DNA of 64,000 bases from Rhizobiaceae bacterium (GCA_014238155.1 JABABQ010000021.1:1-64000); one strand, 5' to 3'; positions 1 through 8,787 are shown, counted from the stretch's first letter. Program-made: numbers and translations. Notes: generated from the letters alone by a model not told the origin.

Positions 1-132
1 ACAGATTTGTCGATACATAGCCAAGCAAAGTTGAGCGCCGTCGCAAGACAGCTCAACGAGCGACCTCGAAAAACGCTGGGATACGAAACTCCCGCTGAGC
101 GTTTCAATGCATGTGTTGCATCGACCCATTGA
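1..132 (+). CDS. IS30-family transposase, C-terminal end (cut by window edge)
   Basis: Frame 1 is open from the first base and ends at TGA 130-132, giving 43 residues. The segment [16 protein letters not shown] is the typical C-terminal block of the IS30/Tra8 DDE transposase integrase core (consensus NxRPRKxLxxxTPxE). These enzymes cut and join the ends of their own insertion sequence. Only the tail is visible, so whether the copy is intact cannot be judged. The inverted repeat of the element should lie close to the stop codon, but I could not fix its boundary. It lies immediately downstream of the TRAP binding-protein gene, where dctQ and dctM partners would be expected. Confidence 0.85.
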   Translation, partial: TDLSIHSQAKLSAVARQLNERPRKTLGYETPAERFNACVASTH

Positions 133-248
133 GACCGCCCCACCTTTCCCAATATCAGGACTTCCCAACGTCAATCACCAAAATCCCACAGTATTCACCG
201 TGTTGGTGACAGACCGGCAATCAACGGTAACATTATCTTGGACCGACC
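133..248. other. Spacer between IS30 end and the TRAP binding-protein gene
   Basis: A non-coding stretch of 116 bases between two convergent genes. It should contain the right inverted repeat of the IS30 element and the end of the thi/TRAP transcript. I see no clear hairpin followed by a T run. Confidence 0.4.
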
Positions 249-1325
249 CTAACTACGGACGGCCAAAAACTTCTGGACCGATTCAGACGACCATTGTTTC
301 AGATGGCTGGAGGCATTGCGGAAACTGTTGACCGCTTCCGCGGTCAATGGATCGCGTGCTTCAAGACTGTCGAGCGCCTCGACAGTTGCAATCCGTGCGG
401 CTTCGATAATGTCAGCTGGATAATCGCGCAGCTGAACACCTTTTTCTTCAACCAGAATTTTCAGGCGCGCCGCATTCATCCATTCAGACTCACCCAGAGC
501 CAGAATATTTTCCGCCGCACACGCGTGTTCAACAATAGCCCGCAGATGCGCCGGCAATTGTTGCAGCGCCACCTTTGAGACAAGCGCCTCACCCGTGCCG
601 TTTGGTTCATGGAAACCCGGCGCATAATAGTATTTTGCGGCCTTGTAAAAACCCATTGCAAAATCACTGGAAGGACCGAGGAACTCGGTTGCGTCGATAA
701 CACCAGATTGCAGTGCGGTGAGAATTTCGCCCGGCGCCAGTGTGACCGGAGAAGCTCCCAGCAGGCGCATAACCTCGCCGCCCAATCCTGGCATGCGAAT
801 TTTCAATCCGCGCAAGTCGGCGACCGATTTCAACTCTTTCTTGTACCAGCCACCCATCTGAAATCCGGTATTGCCGGCCATGAATGGCTTGATACCAAAG
901 GGCTCATACAACTTGTCCCAGATCGCCTGCCCACCGCCGTGGTTGATCCAGGTGATGTGCTCGATTGGTGTCAGACCGAAGGGGCCAGCTGTAAACAATG
1001 GCGCAGCTGAAATCTTACCGCCCCAAAATAGCGCCGCTGTATGGCCCATATGGGCGGCACCACCGGACACTGCGGAAAAAACTTCAAGCGCCGGAACCAA
1101 CTCGCCAGCCGCGTAGAGTTTTACGGTCAGAGCGCCGTCAGACATTTTGGTGATGGAATCGGCCAACCGCTGGGCCGTCACCCCGGGGCCGGGCAGATTT
1201 TTGGGCCAGGACGTGACCATCCGCCATTCGATTTTGGATTGCGCGATTGCCGGTGTGGCCAGTGCCGCCCCAGGTGCTGCCGCTGCGATCAGGCCGAGAG
1301 CGTTGCGTCGATTGAGTTTGGTCAT
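249..1325 (-). CDS. TRAP transporter solute-binding protein (DctP/TakP type)
   Basis: Periplasmic binding protein of a tripartite ATP-independent transporter, 358 aa from ATG 1323-1325. Residues 1-28 form a Tat/Sec-like signal peptide (NRR near the start, cleavage near AIAQ). The mature protein carries the DctP-family blocks GNTGFQMGGWYKKEL, where the Gly/Trp motif and basic residues normally hold the substrate carboxylate, and IDATEFLGPSSD, which matches the Na+/substrate-binding segment of TakP. By family a small carboxylate (2-oxo acid) would be expected. The start lies 4 nt beyond the thiD stop, with GGAA just upstream, so it belongs to the TPP-riboswitch operon and may bind a thiamine precursor; that is inference. 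No DctQ or DctM gene is visible. Longer upstream starts would only run into thiD. Confidence 0.88.
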   Translation of the reverse strand: MTKLNRRNALGLIAAAAPGAALATPAIAQSKIEWRMVTSWPKNLPGPGVTAQRLADSITKMSDGALTVKLYAAGELVPALEVFSAVSGGAAHMGHTAALFWGGKISAAPLFTAGPFGLTPIEHITWINHGGGQAIWDKLYEPFGIKPFMAGNTGFQMGGWYKKELKSVADLRGLKIRMPGLGGEVMRLLGASPVTLAPGEILTALQSGVIDATEFLGPSSDFAMGFYKAAKYYYAPGFHEPNGTGEALVSKVALQQLPAHLRAIVEHACAAENILALGESEWMNAARLKILVEEKGVQLRDYPADIIEAARIATVEALDSLEARDPLTAEAVNSFRNASSHLKQWSSESVQKFLAVRS

Positions 1326-1329
1326 GGTG

Positions 1330-2133
1330 TCAGTTCCAAAATTGGTGAAAGTGATGGACCGGCCCCGCCCCGGATCCGATTTGCAGCGTGTCGGCGGCGG
1401 CAATGGCTTTGGTAATCCATCCTTTTGCCTTGTCGATGGCAGTTGGCATGTCGTCGCCCTTGGCCAGATACGAAGTGATTGCTGAAGACAATGAGCAACC
1501 GGTGCCATGGGTGTTTTTGGTGTCGATAAACGGCCCCTGAAACCAGCTGATCGAACCATCTGCGGCAACATAACAATCGTCGGCCCTGTCACCACCTCTG
1601 TGCCCGCCCTTCAACAAGACGGATTGTGCACCCATGTCGATGAGTTGTTGTGCCTGATCCTGCATCTGCTGATTTGATTGAGCCGGATTGGTTTTCAACA
1701 ACCTTGCCGCCTCGTGCAGGTTTGGCGTGATCAGCTGGGCAATCGGAAACAGATATTTGACGAGTGATAGTTCTGCGTCTTCTGCCAATAAAGGATCGCC
1801 GGATTCAGCCACCATCACCGGGTCCAGCACGATGGCGAATGGCGCATCCTGTTTCAGCCCATCTGCCACGGTTTCGATGATTGCAGGTTGGGACAACATG
1901 CCAATTTTGACAGCATTTATTATCAAGTCGCTGAACACCGCGTTCATTTGGGCGCGGATAAAATCCACCGGAACGTCATGGATGGCGCTAACTCCCAGAG
2001 TGTTTTGGGCAGTCAACGCAGTCAGCACGCTGGCACCATAGACACCACAGGCAGAAAAGGTCTTCAGATCAGCTTGAATCCCGGCTCCGCCACCTGAATC
2101 AGAGCCGGCAATGGTCAGGGCAATGGCGGTCAT
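1330..2133 (-). CDS. thiD: Hydroxymethylpyrimidine/phosphomethylpyrimidine kinase
   Basis: Phosphorylates HMP and HMP-P to HMP-PP, the pyrimidine half of thiamine, in the cytoplasm. The 267-aa protein has the ThiD N-terminal motif AGSDSGGGAGIQADLKTF (ribokinase fold), the central VLDPVM block, and the ATP/anion-hole motif NTHGTGCSLSSAI near residue 210. ATG 2131-2133 overlaps the thiE stop as ATGA, so the two are translationally coupled. A GTG three codons upstream is possible but less likely. It is third in the operon thiM-thiE-thiD-TRAP SBP. Confidence 0.96.
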   Translation of the reverse strand: MTAIALTIAGSDSGGGAGIQADLKTFSACGVYGASVLTALTAQNTLGVSAIHDVPVDFIRAQMNAVFSDLIINAVKIGMLSQPAIIETVADGLKQDAPFAIVLDPVMVAESGDPLLAEDAELSLVKYLFPIAQLITPNLHEAARLLKTNPAQSNQQMQDQAQQLIDMGAQSVLLKGGHRGGDRADDCYVAADGSISWFQGPFIDTKNTHGTGCSLSSAITSYLAKGDDMPTAIDKAKGWITKAIAAADTLQIGSGAGPVHHFHQFWN

Positions 2134-2777
2134 GACAGGCACCTGTTGGTTATCAGCTTCAGCTCGCGGGTTGCAGCCTTCACATCATCAGCCATGAAAA
2201 TAGCCGAAATGATTGCAGCGCCATCCGCACCGTTTTTGAGAACCGCTTCAAGATTGCTCGCGTCAATACCGGCAATGGCGCCAACGGGAAATTTGGGAGC
2301 CACGTGGCGAAAATGAGCGGCGATTGCAGCCCAACCCTGCAGGCCGATATTGGTCGGGTTTTCCTTCGACATAGTTGAATAAACACCGCCAATGCAGGCG
2401 TAGTCGATAAGATCCAGAGGTGCCTGTCTGGCGTGTTCCTCTGTCTTAATCGTCAGCCCGATAATCGCATTTGGACCCAGCAAGCGTCTTGCATCTTTTG
2501 GCGTCATATCCGACTGGCCGACATGAACACCGTCCGCTTCCACGGCCAGTGCCACGTCAACCCGGTCATTGATCAGCAATGGCACGTTATAGCCCGAAAG
2601 CGCCTGTTTGATAGTGACTGCGTTTTCGATCAAGGTGCGGGTATCGCCGTCCTTGTCGCGATATTGCAGCAGGGTAATGCCGCCATCCGCAGCGGCGCGC
2701 GTCAGATCGGCCAGCGATCGGTTGCGAGTGCGATGCGGATCGATGATGCCGTATAGCGAAACGTCACAAGGGTTCAC
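2130..2777 (-). CDS. thiE: Thiamine-phosphate synthase
   Basis: Joins HMP-PP and thiazole phosphate to give thiamine phosphate. The 215-aa protein is full length for ThiE. Family motifs visible are LLQYRDK (phosphate/pyrimidine site), LLINDRVDVALAVEADGVHVGQSDM, IGGVYSTMSKENP and VGAIAGIDASN. The start is GTG 2775-2777, which overlaps the thiM stop (GTGA), so it should be translated by coupling to thiM. Confidence 0.96.
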   Translation of the reverse strand: MNPCDVSLYGIIDPHRTRNRSLADLTRAAADGGITLLQYRDKDGDTRTLIENAVTIKQALSGYNVPLLINDRVDVALAVEADGVHVGQSDMTPKDARRLLGPNAIIGLTIKTEEHARQAPLDLIDYACIGGVYSTMSKENPTNIGLQGWAAIAAHFRHVAPKFPVGAIAGIDASNLEAVLKNGADGAAIISAIFMADDVKAATRELKLITNRCLS

Positions 2778-3541
2778 GACAGTCTGGCCCCCTGCACAAT
2801 GTCGCTTTCATCCAGATTGCTCAAAGCATCAAGGAAATGCGGAACGAATGTTCCCGGCCCACCGGATTTGCGCTCGGCGTGATCTCCGGCCAGCGCAAAC
2901 AATGTCAGGGCCGAAGTTGCCGCCAGTAAATGGTCATCCTCAACCGCGATGAATCCAACTGCCAGTGCTGTCAATGCGCAGCCCATTGCGGTTACCCGAT
3001 CCATTGTCGAGCTGCCGTTTGCAACATACATGCGGCCATCGCTGTTGCGGATCAAATCCAATTTGCCGGTTAACGCGATGGTCGTGTTGGGCCAGTTGTC
3101 GTCATTTTGCGGCTGTTCTGCGTCGATGCCGTAAAGGGTTTCAAACTCTGTGCCATTGCAACGCACCAGCGCCGGATTTTGTTTCAGCAGCCGCAATGCC
3201 AGATTCAATCGCGCCGGTGAGGCCTGAACAAATACCGGATCTAACGCCCAGGGTTTTTTCAGGGTATCGGCTGTTGTCACCGCATGACCTACCGCCTTGG
3301 TTCGATCAGCATCCATCGTGCCGAGATTGATCAGCAAAGCATCAGCCATGCCGACAAAGTCGGCGATCTCCTCCGCAGCAATGGTCATCGAAGGTGTGGC
3401 GCCAGATGCAAGTAAAACATTGGCGGTAAATTGCTGCGCAACGGAATTGGTAATGCAATGGACGTGTGGGCGTGCCTCGCGAAAGCGATTGACGCAATCG
3501 GCAATATCAGTGGCTGTAACTTCGGGTGGTTTTTCGGCCAT
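2774..3541 (-). CDS. thiM: Hydroxyethylthiazole kinase
   Basis: Phosphorylates 4-methyl-5-(2-hydroxyethyl)thiazole, a salvage step of thiamine synthesis. The 255 aa have the ThiM N-terminal block VHCITNSVAQQFTANVLLASGATPSM (residues about 27-52), WALDPVFVQASPAR, NGTEFETLYG and the C-terminal glycine-rich segment around TAMGCALTALAVG. It is the first gene after the TPP aptamer. The Shine-Dalgarno sequence GGAGGGA ends about 5 nt before ATG 3539-3541 and is part of the aptamer closing stem, so ligand binding should block initiation. With ThiE and ThiD it forms a salvage-only set; thiC and thiG are not in the window. Confidence 0.95.
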   Translation of the reverse strand: MAEKPPEVTATDIADCVNRFREARPHVHCITNSVAQQFTANVLLASGATPSMTIAAEEIADFVGMADALLINLGTMDADRTKAVGHAVTTADTLKKPWALDPVFVQASPARLNLALRLLKQNPALVRCNGTEFETLYGIDAEQPQNDDNWPNTTIALTGKLDLIRNSDGRMYVANGSSTMDRVTAMGCALTALAVGFIAVEDDHLLAATSALTLFALAGDHAERKSGGPGTFVPHFLDALSNLDESDIVQGARLS

Positions 3542-3542
3542 C

Positions 3543-3632
3543 CCATTCCCTCCGCCGGCACAATCCGGATCAGGTTCAAAGAGTTGATGTTGCCATCTCT
3601 CAGCCCCGCACGGGCACCTCTATGAGAATAGT
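3543..3632 (-). promoter_or_regulatory. TPP (thi-box) riboswitch
   Basis: Read on the minus strand, the region carries the conserved thi-box cores: GGGGCUGAGAGAUGGC (P2/P3 junction with CUGAGA) and, about 20 nt later, CUUUGAACCUGAUCCGG followed by GCCGGCGGAGGGAAU (P4/P5 and the 3' strand of P1). The 3' P1 strand contains the thiM Shine-Dalgarno, so regulation is probably translational, switched off by thiamine pyrophosphate. Confidence 0.95.
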
Positions 3633-3674
3633 CGTGGTTTAGACCCTGCTTCGCCTTTCGGCAAGGGCAATCTT

Positions 3675-6008
3675 TTATGCAGCTTTGGAGCCACCATCCC
3701 GCGTCGCCGCCTGAATGGTGTCCCACATGGCCAGCGGTGTCACCGGCATGTCGATATGCTGAATGCCATATTCGCGATGCAGGGCATTGACGATGGCGTT
3801 CATTACCGCTGGACCAGCACCGATGGTTCCTGCTTCTCCGGCTCCCTTAATGCCCAACGCGTTGGTTGTGGAGGGAACATTGCGGGTTTCAAAGTGGAAA
3901 TCCGGAAAATCCTCGGCCCTTGGCATGCGGTAATCCATAAAACTTGCTGATACCAACTGCCCATCTTCATCGTAGACCGTCTGCTCCATAATACACTGTC
4001 CGATGGCCTGCACGACGCCGCCATGCACCTGACCGGCAAGCAGCAATGGATTTACCGTGGCACCAAAATCATCGACCATTGTATAACCGACAACTTTGGT
4101 CACACCGGTCTGGGGGTCGATTTCAACTTCACAAATGTGGGTCCCGTTGGGATAGGTGGCTTCGTCCTGAACAAAATCGCCGGTGGCCTGCAAAGCAGCA
4201 TCGCTGGCTGCCGCAATATCTGCAAATGTCATACTGCGGTCGGTGCCAACAATACGCACTTCTGCGTTGATCAGTTCCAGGTCGTCAGCTGCTGCTTCCA
4301 ATTTGTCTGCAGCTACCTGCTTGATCATTTCTGCCAGCGCCTCGCTGCCACGTTTGACAGAAACACCGCCCAGCGGAATTGATCGCGAACCGCCAGTGCC
4401 ACCACCGGCTTCCAGCTCGTCGGTATCGCCCTGACGGACATCGATTGAATCGATGTCGAGGTTCAGGGCTTCTGCAGCAAATTGAGCATAAGCCGTTCTG
4501 TGACCCTGCCCGTTGCATTGAGTGCCGATCAACAAGCTGATCGTGCCATCAGATTTGAGCCCAAGTTTGGCAGGTTCGGACCCTGCAAAAGCACAGGCTT
4601 CGATGTAGGTTGACATTCCAATGCCGCGGAACTTGCCGCTCGCCCTGGCTTGCGCGGCCCTGTCATCAAACTGGTTCCATTCGGCAACCTCCATGCATTT
4701 ATCCAGATGCATGGTAAATTGGCCTGTATCATATTTATGTTTAAATACAGTTGTGTACGGCAGTGCATTTTCAGGGATCGCATTGATTTTCCTGATTTGG
4801 TCCGGGCTCATGTTGCGGTCGCGGGCACACTGATCCACCAGCCGTTCCAGCGCATAGATCGCCTCGGGACGACCAGCCCCGCGATAGGCGTCGGTGGGTG
4901 TTGTGTGGGAATACACGCCGCGAATACCAAACCGGCACGCCTTGATGTCATATATGCCCGTTGCGATGGTGGTGCCAAGTGTCGGAATAAACGGCCCGAA
5001 CGTATGCAGATAGGCACCCATGGCGGCGATCAGATCCACATCCAGAGCCAGAAATTTGCTGTTTTCATCCATCGCCATGCGCATCGTTACAACGTTGTCG
5101 CGGCCATGGGCATCGGTCAGAAAATGCTCACTGCGGTCACCAACCCATTTGATTGGTCTGCCCAGTCGCTTGGCGGCGATCAGAGCCAGAGGATATTCGC
5201 GATATGGAAACACTTTTGTGCCGAAACCACCACCAACATCAGGGGTGATTACCCGCATCTTGTCTTGTTCAATGTTGAGGCAACGGGCAACATTTTCGCG
5301 CATGCCATGCACGCCCTGCGATCCGGTGGTCAGTATGTAGCGGTCTTCTTTGCTGGACCATTCGGCGAGACAGGCGCGCGTTTCCATATAATTGCAAACC
5401 AACCGGTTGTTGATCAGCGTCAACTCAGTAATGTGTTTGGCGTTTTCGAAGGCGGCTTTTGTTTCATCGTGATTGCCCATGGCAAACTCAAAGGCGAGAT
5501 TGTTGGGCTTGTCAGGATAGACCAGTGGTGCGTCGTCCGACAGGGCACCCACAGTGTCCACCACCACGTCCAGCATATCATAATCGACTTCGATTGCCTC
5601 AGCAGCCAGTTGCGCCTGGTCAACGCTATCTGCCACAACAAAAGCGATAGCATCGCCCACATGGCGAACTGTGTCGCGGCACAAAAGCGGGATATCCTTC
5701 GGCGTCACATTGGTGCCGTCAACCTGTTCCAGCAGCGTCTGGCAGCGCAAGTCACTGAAACCTTTCAAATCATTGGCGGTCATCACCAGATGAACACCGG
5801 GCATGGCACGGGCCGTATCAATATCCTCGATGGTGAATGTTGCATGTGCCACCGGTGAGCGCAGCAAACTGGCATGGAGTTCCCCGTCCCGCTTTATGTC
5901 ACTTGTATACTGCCCCTGCCCGGTAATGAACTTTGCGTCCTCCTTGCGGACGACTGATTGTCCCATACCTACTTTTTGACCAAATTTTGGAGGGGTAAAT
6001 GCGTTCAT
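3675..6008 (-). CDS. Molybdopterin-binding large subunit, xanthine dehydrogenase/CO dehydrogenase family (form II CoxL-like)
   Basis: Catalytic large subunit of a molybdenum hydroxylase, about 777 aa from ATG 6006-6008, the usual length. The N-terminal a/b-hammerhead domain (residues about 15-130, with RKEDAKFITGQGQYTSDI) is followed by the molybdopterin domain: PDVGGGFGTK, DAYRGAGRPEA, TQCNGQGH, GGTGGSRSIPLGG and a C-terminal GAGEAGTIGAGPA containing the expected catalytic Glu. The AYRGAGR active-site loop marks form II rather than true CO dehydrogenase (AYxCSFR), so the substrate is unknown. The FAD (CoxM) and 2Fe-2S (CoxS) subunits are absent on both sides, which is unusual. A TTG seven codons upstream is an alternative start. 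A palindrome sits just upstream (6026-6043). Confidence 0.9.
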   Translation of the reverse strand: MNAFTPPKFGQKVGMGQSVVRKEDAKFITGQGQYTSDIKRDGELHASLLRSPVAHATFTIEDIDTARAMPGVHLVMTANDLKGFSDLRCQTLLEQVDGTNVTPKDIPLLCRDTVRHVGDAIAFVVADSVDQAQLAAEAIEVDYDMLDVVVDTVGALSDDAPLVYPDKPNNLAFEFAMGNHDETKAAFENAKHITELTLINNRLVCNYMETRACLAEWSSKEDRYILTTGSQGVHGMRENVARCLNIEQDKMRVITPDVGGGFGTKVFPYREYPLALIAAKRLGRPIKWVGDRSEHFLTDAHGRDNVVTMRMAMDENSKFLALDVDLIAAMGAYLHTFGPFIPTLGTTIATGIYDIKACRFGIRGVYSHTTPTDAYRGAGRPEAIYALERLVDQCARDRNMSPDQIRKINAIPENALPYTTVFKHKYDTGQFTMHLDKCMEVAEWNQFDDRAAQARASGKFRGIGMSTYIEACAFAGSEPAKLGLKSDGTISLLIGTQCNGQGHRTAYAQFAAEALNLDIDSIDVRQGDTDELEAGGGTGGSRSIPLGGVSVKRGSEALAEMIKQVAADKLEAAADDLELINAEVRIVGTDRSMTFADIAAASDAALQATGDFVQDEATYPNGTHICEVEIDPQTGVTKVVGYTMVDDFGATVNPLLLAGQVHGGVVQAIGQCIMEQTVYDEDGQLVSASFMDYRMPRAEDFPDFHFETRNVPSTTNALGIKGAGEAGTIGAGPAVMNAIVNALHREYGIQHIDMPVTPLAMWDTIQAATRDGGSKAA

Positions 6009-6025
6009 AAGGATGTCCCGATTGG

Positions 6026-6043
6026 CCAATTGTCACCAATTGG
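6026..6043. promoter_or_regulatory. Palindrome between divergent coxL-like and DMT genes
   Basis: CCAATTG-TCAC-CAATTGG is a perfect 7-bp inverted repeat with a 4-nt spacer, 17 bases upstream of the CoxL-like ATG and inside the divergent intergenic region (6009-6231). Its symmetry and place suggest an operator, but no regulator is known. Confidence 0.4.
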
Positions 6044-6231
6044 ATGTTGTCACAACTACTGCACCTAAAATTGTGATTTATGCAACAATTGCAAGGGCGC
6101 ACGTCAATCGCCAAACAATTTAATCGTTCAGCCGATTGCACTACGGGGTGCAGGCTGTCAAAACAGGGCGACGAACCAACCGGACAATTTACTTGCTCAA
6201 ACCTTCCCAATATGCCGAACGGTTTTCCAAA

Positions 6232-7128
6232 ATGCCGGGGAACCTCAAAGGAGCTTTGACGCTACTGGTTGCCGCTGCAGGCTTTTCGATCATGGTGGTG
6301 TTGGTCAAGCTTGCTGGCGAAAGGCTGGACGTAACTCAAATCCTGCTGGTCCGTCAGCTGATCATGATGTTGATAGTCATGCCCAGCGTTTTGAACCATT
6401 TTCCCGGCTGCCTCAAAACCAAACGGCTCGACCTTCAGATCATCCGCGTCTTTTTTGCCCTGATTGCCATGTTGTGCGGGTTTTATTCGATCATCCACAT
6501 GCCGCTGGCCGATGCGGTGGCGATTGGTTTTGCCAAGAGCTTTTTCGTCACCATTTTTGCTATCTGGTTGCTCAAAGAAGTCGTTGGAATTCGCCGCTGG
6601 ATGGCTGTCGGCATCGGTTTTGTCGGGGTGATCGTGATGATGCGACCCGGGTTCGACGGATTTGATCCGATTTCGATATTCGCGCTGATCGGCGCCGCTG
6701 GGGCCGGATTGGTGATGGTGATCATTCGTAAATTATCCCAAACTGATCAACCAATTACGACGTTGAGTTATCAGGCGTTTCTTGTGGCATTCTGCGTCGC
6801 CGTTCCAGCGATTTATTATTGGCAGACCCCGACGGCTTTCGAATGGGGTCTGATGGTCGCCATCGGAATTGTGTCCTACGGCGCGCAAATGCTGAATATC
6901 TATGCCTATACGTGGGGCGAGGCTTCGGTGCTGGCGTCGCTCGACTATGTGCGACTGCTCTATGCAACGTTTCTGGGCTGGCTGATCTTTGACACGTTTC
7001 CGGGGCCCTATACGTGGCTCGGCGCGCTGGTCATTATCGCCGCCTCCATCTACACGGTGCATCGCGAGCGCAAAGTCAATACGCGCCTCGCCCGCAGCCC
7101 CGACGGGCGTGGTTTTACCAATACCTGA
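6232..7128 (+). CDS. DMT-superfamily permease (EamA)
   Basis: Inner-membrane transporter of about 298 aa from ATG 6232. Ten hydrophobic segments can be followed, arranged as two EamA repeats of about five each, starting with GALTLLVAAAGFSIMVVLVKLAG; the second repeat begins near ISIFALIGAAGAGLVMVII. Members export or import metabolites, so the substrate cannot be told from sequence. The reading frame is open upstream to TTG 6136, but that adds a charged leader without family support. It is divergent from the CoxL-like gene and convergent with pgi, 15 nt apart. Confidence 0.85.
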   Translation: MPGNLKGALTLLVAAAGFSIMVVLVKLAGERLDVTQILLVRQLIMMLIVMPSVLNHFPGCLKTKRLDLQIIRVFFALIAMLCGFYSIIHMPLADAVAIGFAKSFFVTIFAIWLLKEVVGIRRWMAVGIGFVGVIVMMRPGFDGFDPISIFALIGAAGAGLVMVIIRKLSQTDQPITTLSYQAFLVAFCVAVPAIYYWQTPTAFEWGLMVAIGIVSYGAQMLNIYAYTWGEASVLASLDYVRLLYATFLGWLIFDTFPGPYTWLGALVIIAASIYTVHRERKVNTRLARSPDGRGFTNT

Positions 7129-7143
7129 TGCCGACTTTTTGGC

Positions 7144-8787
7144 TCAGCCCTGGCGCATGGCGTGAAACGCTGCGAGCAATCCTGAAGTCGAGCCGTTGCG
7201 ACCTTCAGCATCGACCTCTCCCTTGACTCCCTTGACCATGGGAAGCAATTCTCCAGCCAGTTCCTTGCCCAGTTCAACGCCCCACTGATCATAGGAATTG
7301 ATGTTCCATATCACCCCCTGCACAAAGACCTTGTGTTCATACAGGGCAATCAGCTGACCCAAAACATGGGGCGTCAATTTGGGATATAGAAATGTGCTGG
7401 TTGGACGATTGCCAGGAAAGGCCTTGTGGGGAACCAGCGCTTCAATCTTGTCTGTTGCAATCCCGGCTTTTTTCAATTGTTGCTCGACTTGCCGGCGTGA
7501 CTTGCCGAGTGCCAGTGCCTCTGTCTGGGCAAAGGCGTTGGCAACCAGTTTTTGGTGGTGATCACCAATTGGATCATTGGCATTGGCTGCAACAAGAAAG
7601 TCAGCGGGAATAATCGATGTGCCCTGATGGATCAACTGATAAAATGCATGCTGCCCGTTCGTCCCCGGTTCACCCCAGACAACGGGGCCGGTTTGGCCAA
7701 CCACGTCGTCTCCATCCAGCGTGATGCGCTTGCCGTTTGATTCCATATCCAGCTGTTGCAAATAGGCTGCAAAGCGGTGCAGATGCTGGTCATAGGGCAG
7801 AACCGCGTGAGTATCATAACCGCATATATTGCGGTGATAGATGCCAATCAGCGCCATCAACAAGGGCACATTTTCTGATGCCTTGGCGGTTTGAAAATGT
7901 TGATCGACAGCGTGAGCCCCACCGAGGAATTCTACAAAAGCCTCCGGTCCCACTGCCAGCATGACCGACAGGCCGATTGCCGACCACACCGAATAACGCC
8001 CACCAACCCAGTCCCAGAAGCCAAAGGCGCGGTCATCACGAATTCCAAAGGCTTTGGTTTTATCCAGCGCCGTGGATAGCGCGGCAAAGTGCGCTTCGAC
8101 TGCTGTTTCACCGCAACGCTCTACAAACCATTCTCGTGCGGTCTGCGCATTGGTCATGGTTTCCTGGGTGGTGAATGTTTTTGAGGCAACAATGAACAAT
8201 GTCGTATCTGCATTCAGACTGGACAACACATCAGCAATGTCTGCCCCGTCTACATTGGACACGAAATGCACGTTGGGGCCATTTTGATAGGGTGTTAAAG
8301 CTGCAGCGACCATCACTGGCCCCAAATCAGAACCACCGATGCCGATATTTACGATATCGGTGAACGGGCCGCCCTGCCCGGCAATTGAGCCATCCCGAAC
8401 GCCCTTTGAAAAAGCCGTCATGCGTTCGCGAACGGCAGTGATTTCGGGCTGCACATTCTCACCATCAACCATGATTGTCGTGCTGGTCAGATCGCGCAAC
8501 GCGGTATGTTGGACGGCGCGATCTTCGGTGACATTGATATGCTCGCCAGAAAACAAAGCCGCGCGACGCCCAGGAAGGTCAGCGGCATCAGCAAGCGCAA
8601 ACAATCCATTCAGCTGATCGACGTTCAGATTGTTTTTTGAATAGTCAAAATGGATTTCACCACACCGGGCAGAGAAATTTTCAAACCTGTTGGGATCCTG
8701 CTCAAACAGTCCGGCGATTGTCTGATCTGTCGTTGCTGCATGCAGGTGCTTCACCTGTTGCAAGGCATCTTGTGCGTCCTGTTTCAT
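7144..8787 (-). CDS. pgi: Glucose-6-phosphate isomerase
   Basis: Interconverts glucose-6-phosphate and fructose-6-phosphate in the cytoplasm. The 547 aa equal the normal length of the long bacterial form. Signatures visible: VNIGIGGSDLGPVM and FIVASKTFTTQET (sugar-phosphate binding SIS domains), FWDWVGGRYSVWSAIGLS, VWGEPGTNGQHAFYQLIHQG with the catalytic Glu/His, and FVQGVIWNINSYDQWGVELGK (PGI signature 2) near residue 485. ATG 8785-8787 is the natural start. Monocistronic as far as can be seen. Confidence 0.97.
   Translation of the reverse strand: MKQDAQDALQQVKHLHAATTDQTIAGLFEQDPNRFENFSARCGEIHFDYSKNNLNVDQLNGLFALADAADLPGRRAALFSGEHINVTEDRAVQHTALRDLTSTTIMVDGENVQPEITAVRERMTAFSKGVRDGSIAGQGGPFTDIVNIGIGGSDLGPVMVAAALTPYQNGPNVHFVSNVDGADIADVLSSLNADTTLFIVASKTFTTQETMTNAQTAREWFVERCGETAVEAHFAALSTALDKTKAFGIRDDRAFGFWDWVGGRYSVWSAIGLSVMLAVGPEAFVEFLGGAHAVDQHFQTAKASENVPLLMALIGIYHRNICGYDTHAVLPYDQHLHRFAAYLQQLDMESNGKRITLDGDDVVGQTGPVVWGEPGTNGQHAFYQLIHQGTSIIPADFLVAANANDPIGDHHQKLVANAFAQTEALALGKSRRQVEQQLKKAGIATDKIEALVPHKAFPGNRPTSTFLYPKLTPHVLGQLIALYEHKVFVQGVIWNINSYDQWGVELGKELAGELLPMVKGVKGEVDAEGRNGSTSGLLAAFHAMRQG

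Noticed and set aside
4650-5858. 402-codon open frame on the plus strand opposite the CoxL-like gene
   Set aside because: It runs antisense to a clearly coding gene with intact family motifs. Long antisense frames arise from the codon bias; the product has no recognisable domain or start signal.
3675-6008. Naming the molybdenum hydroxylase a CO dehydrogenase
   Set aside because: The active-site loop is AYRGAGR, not the AYxCSFR of true CO dehydrogenase, so CO oxidation is not supported.
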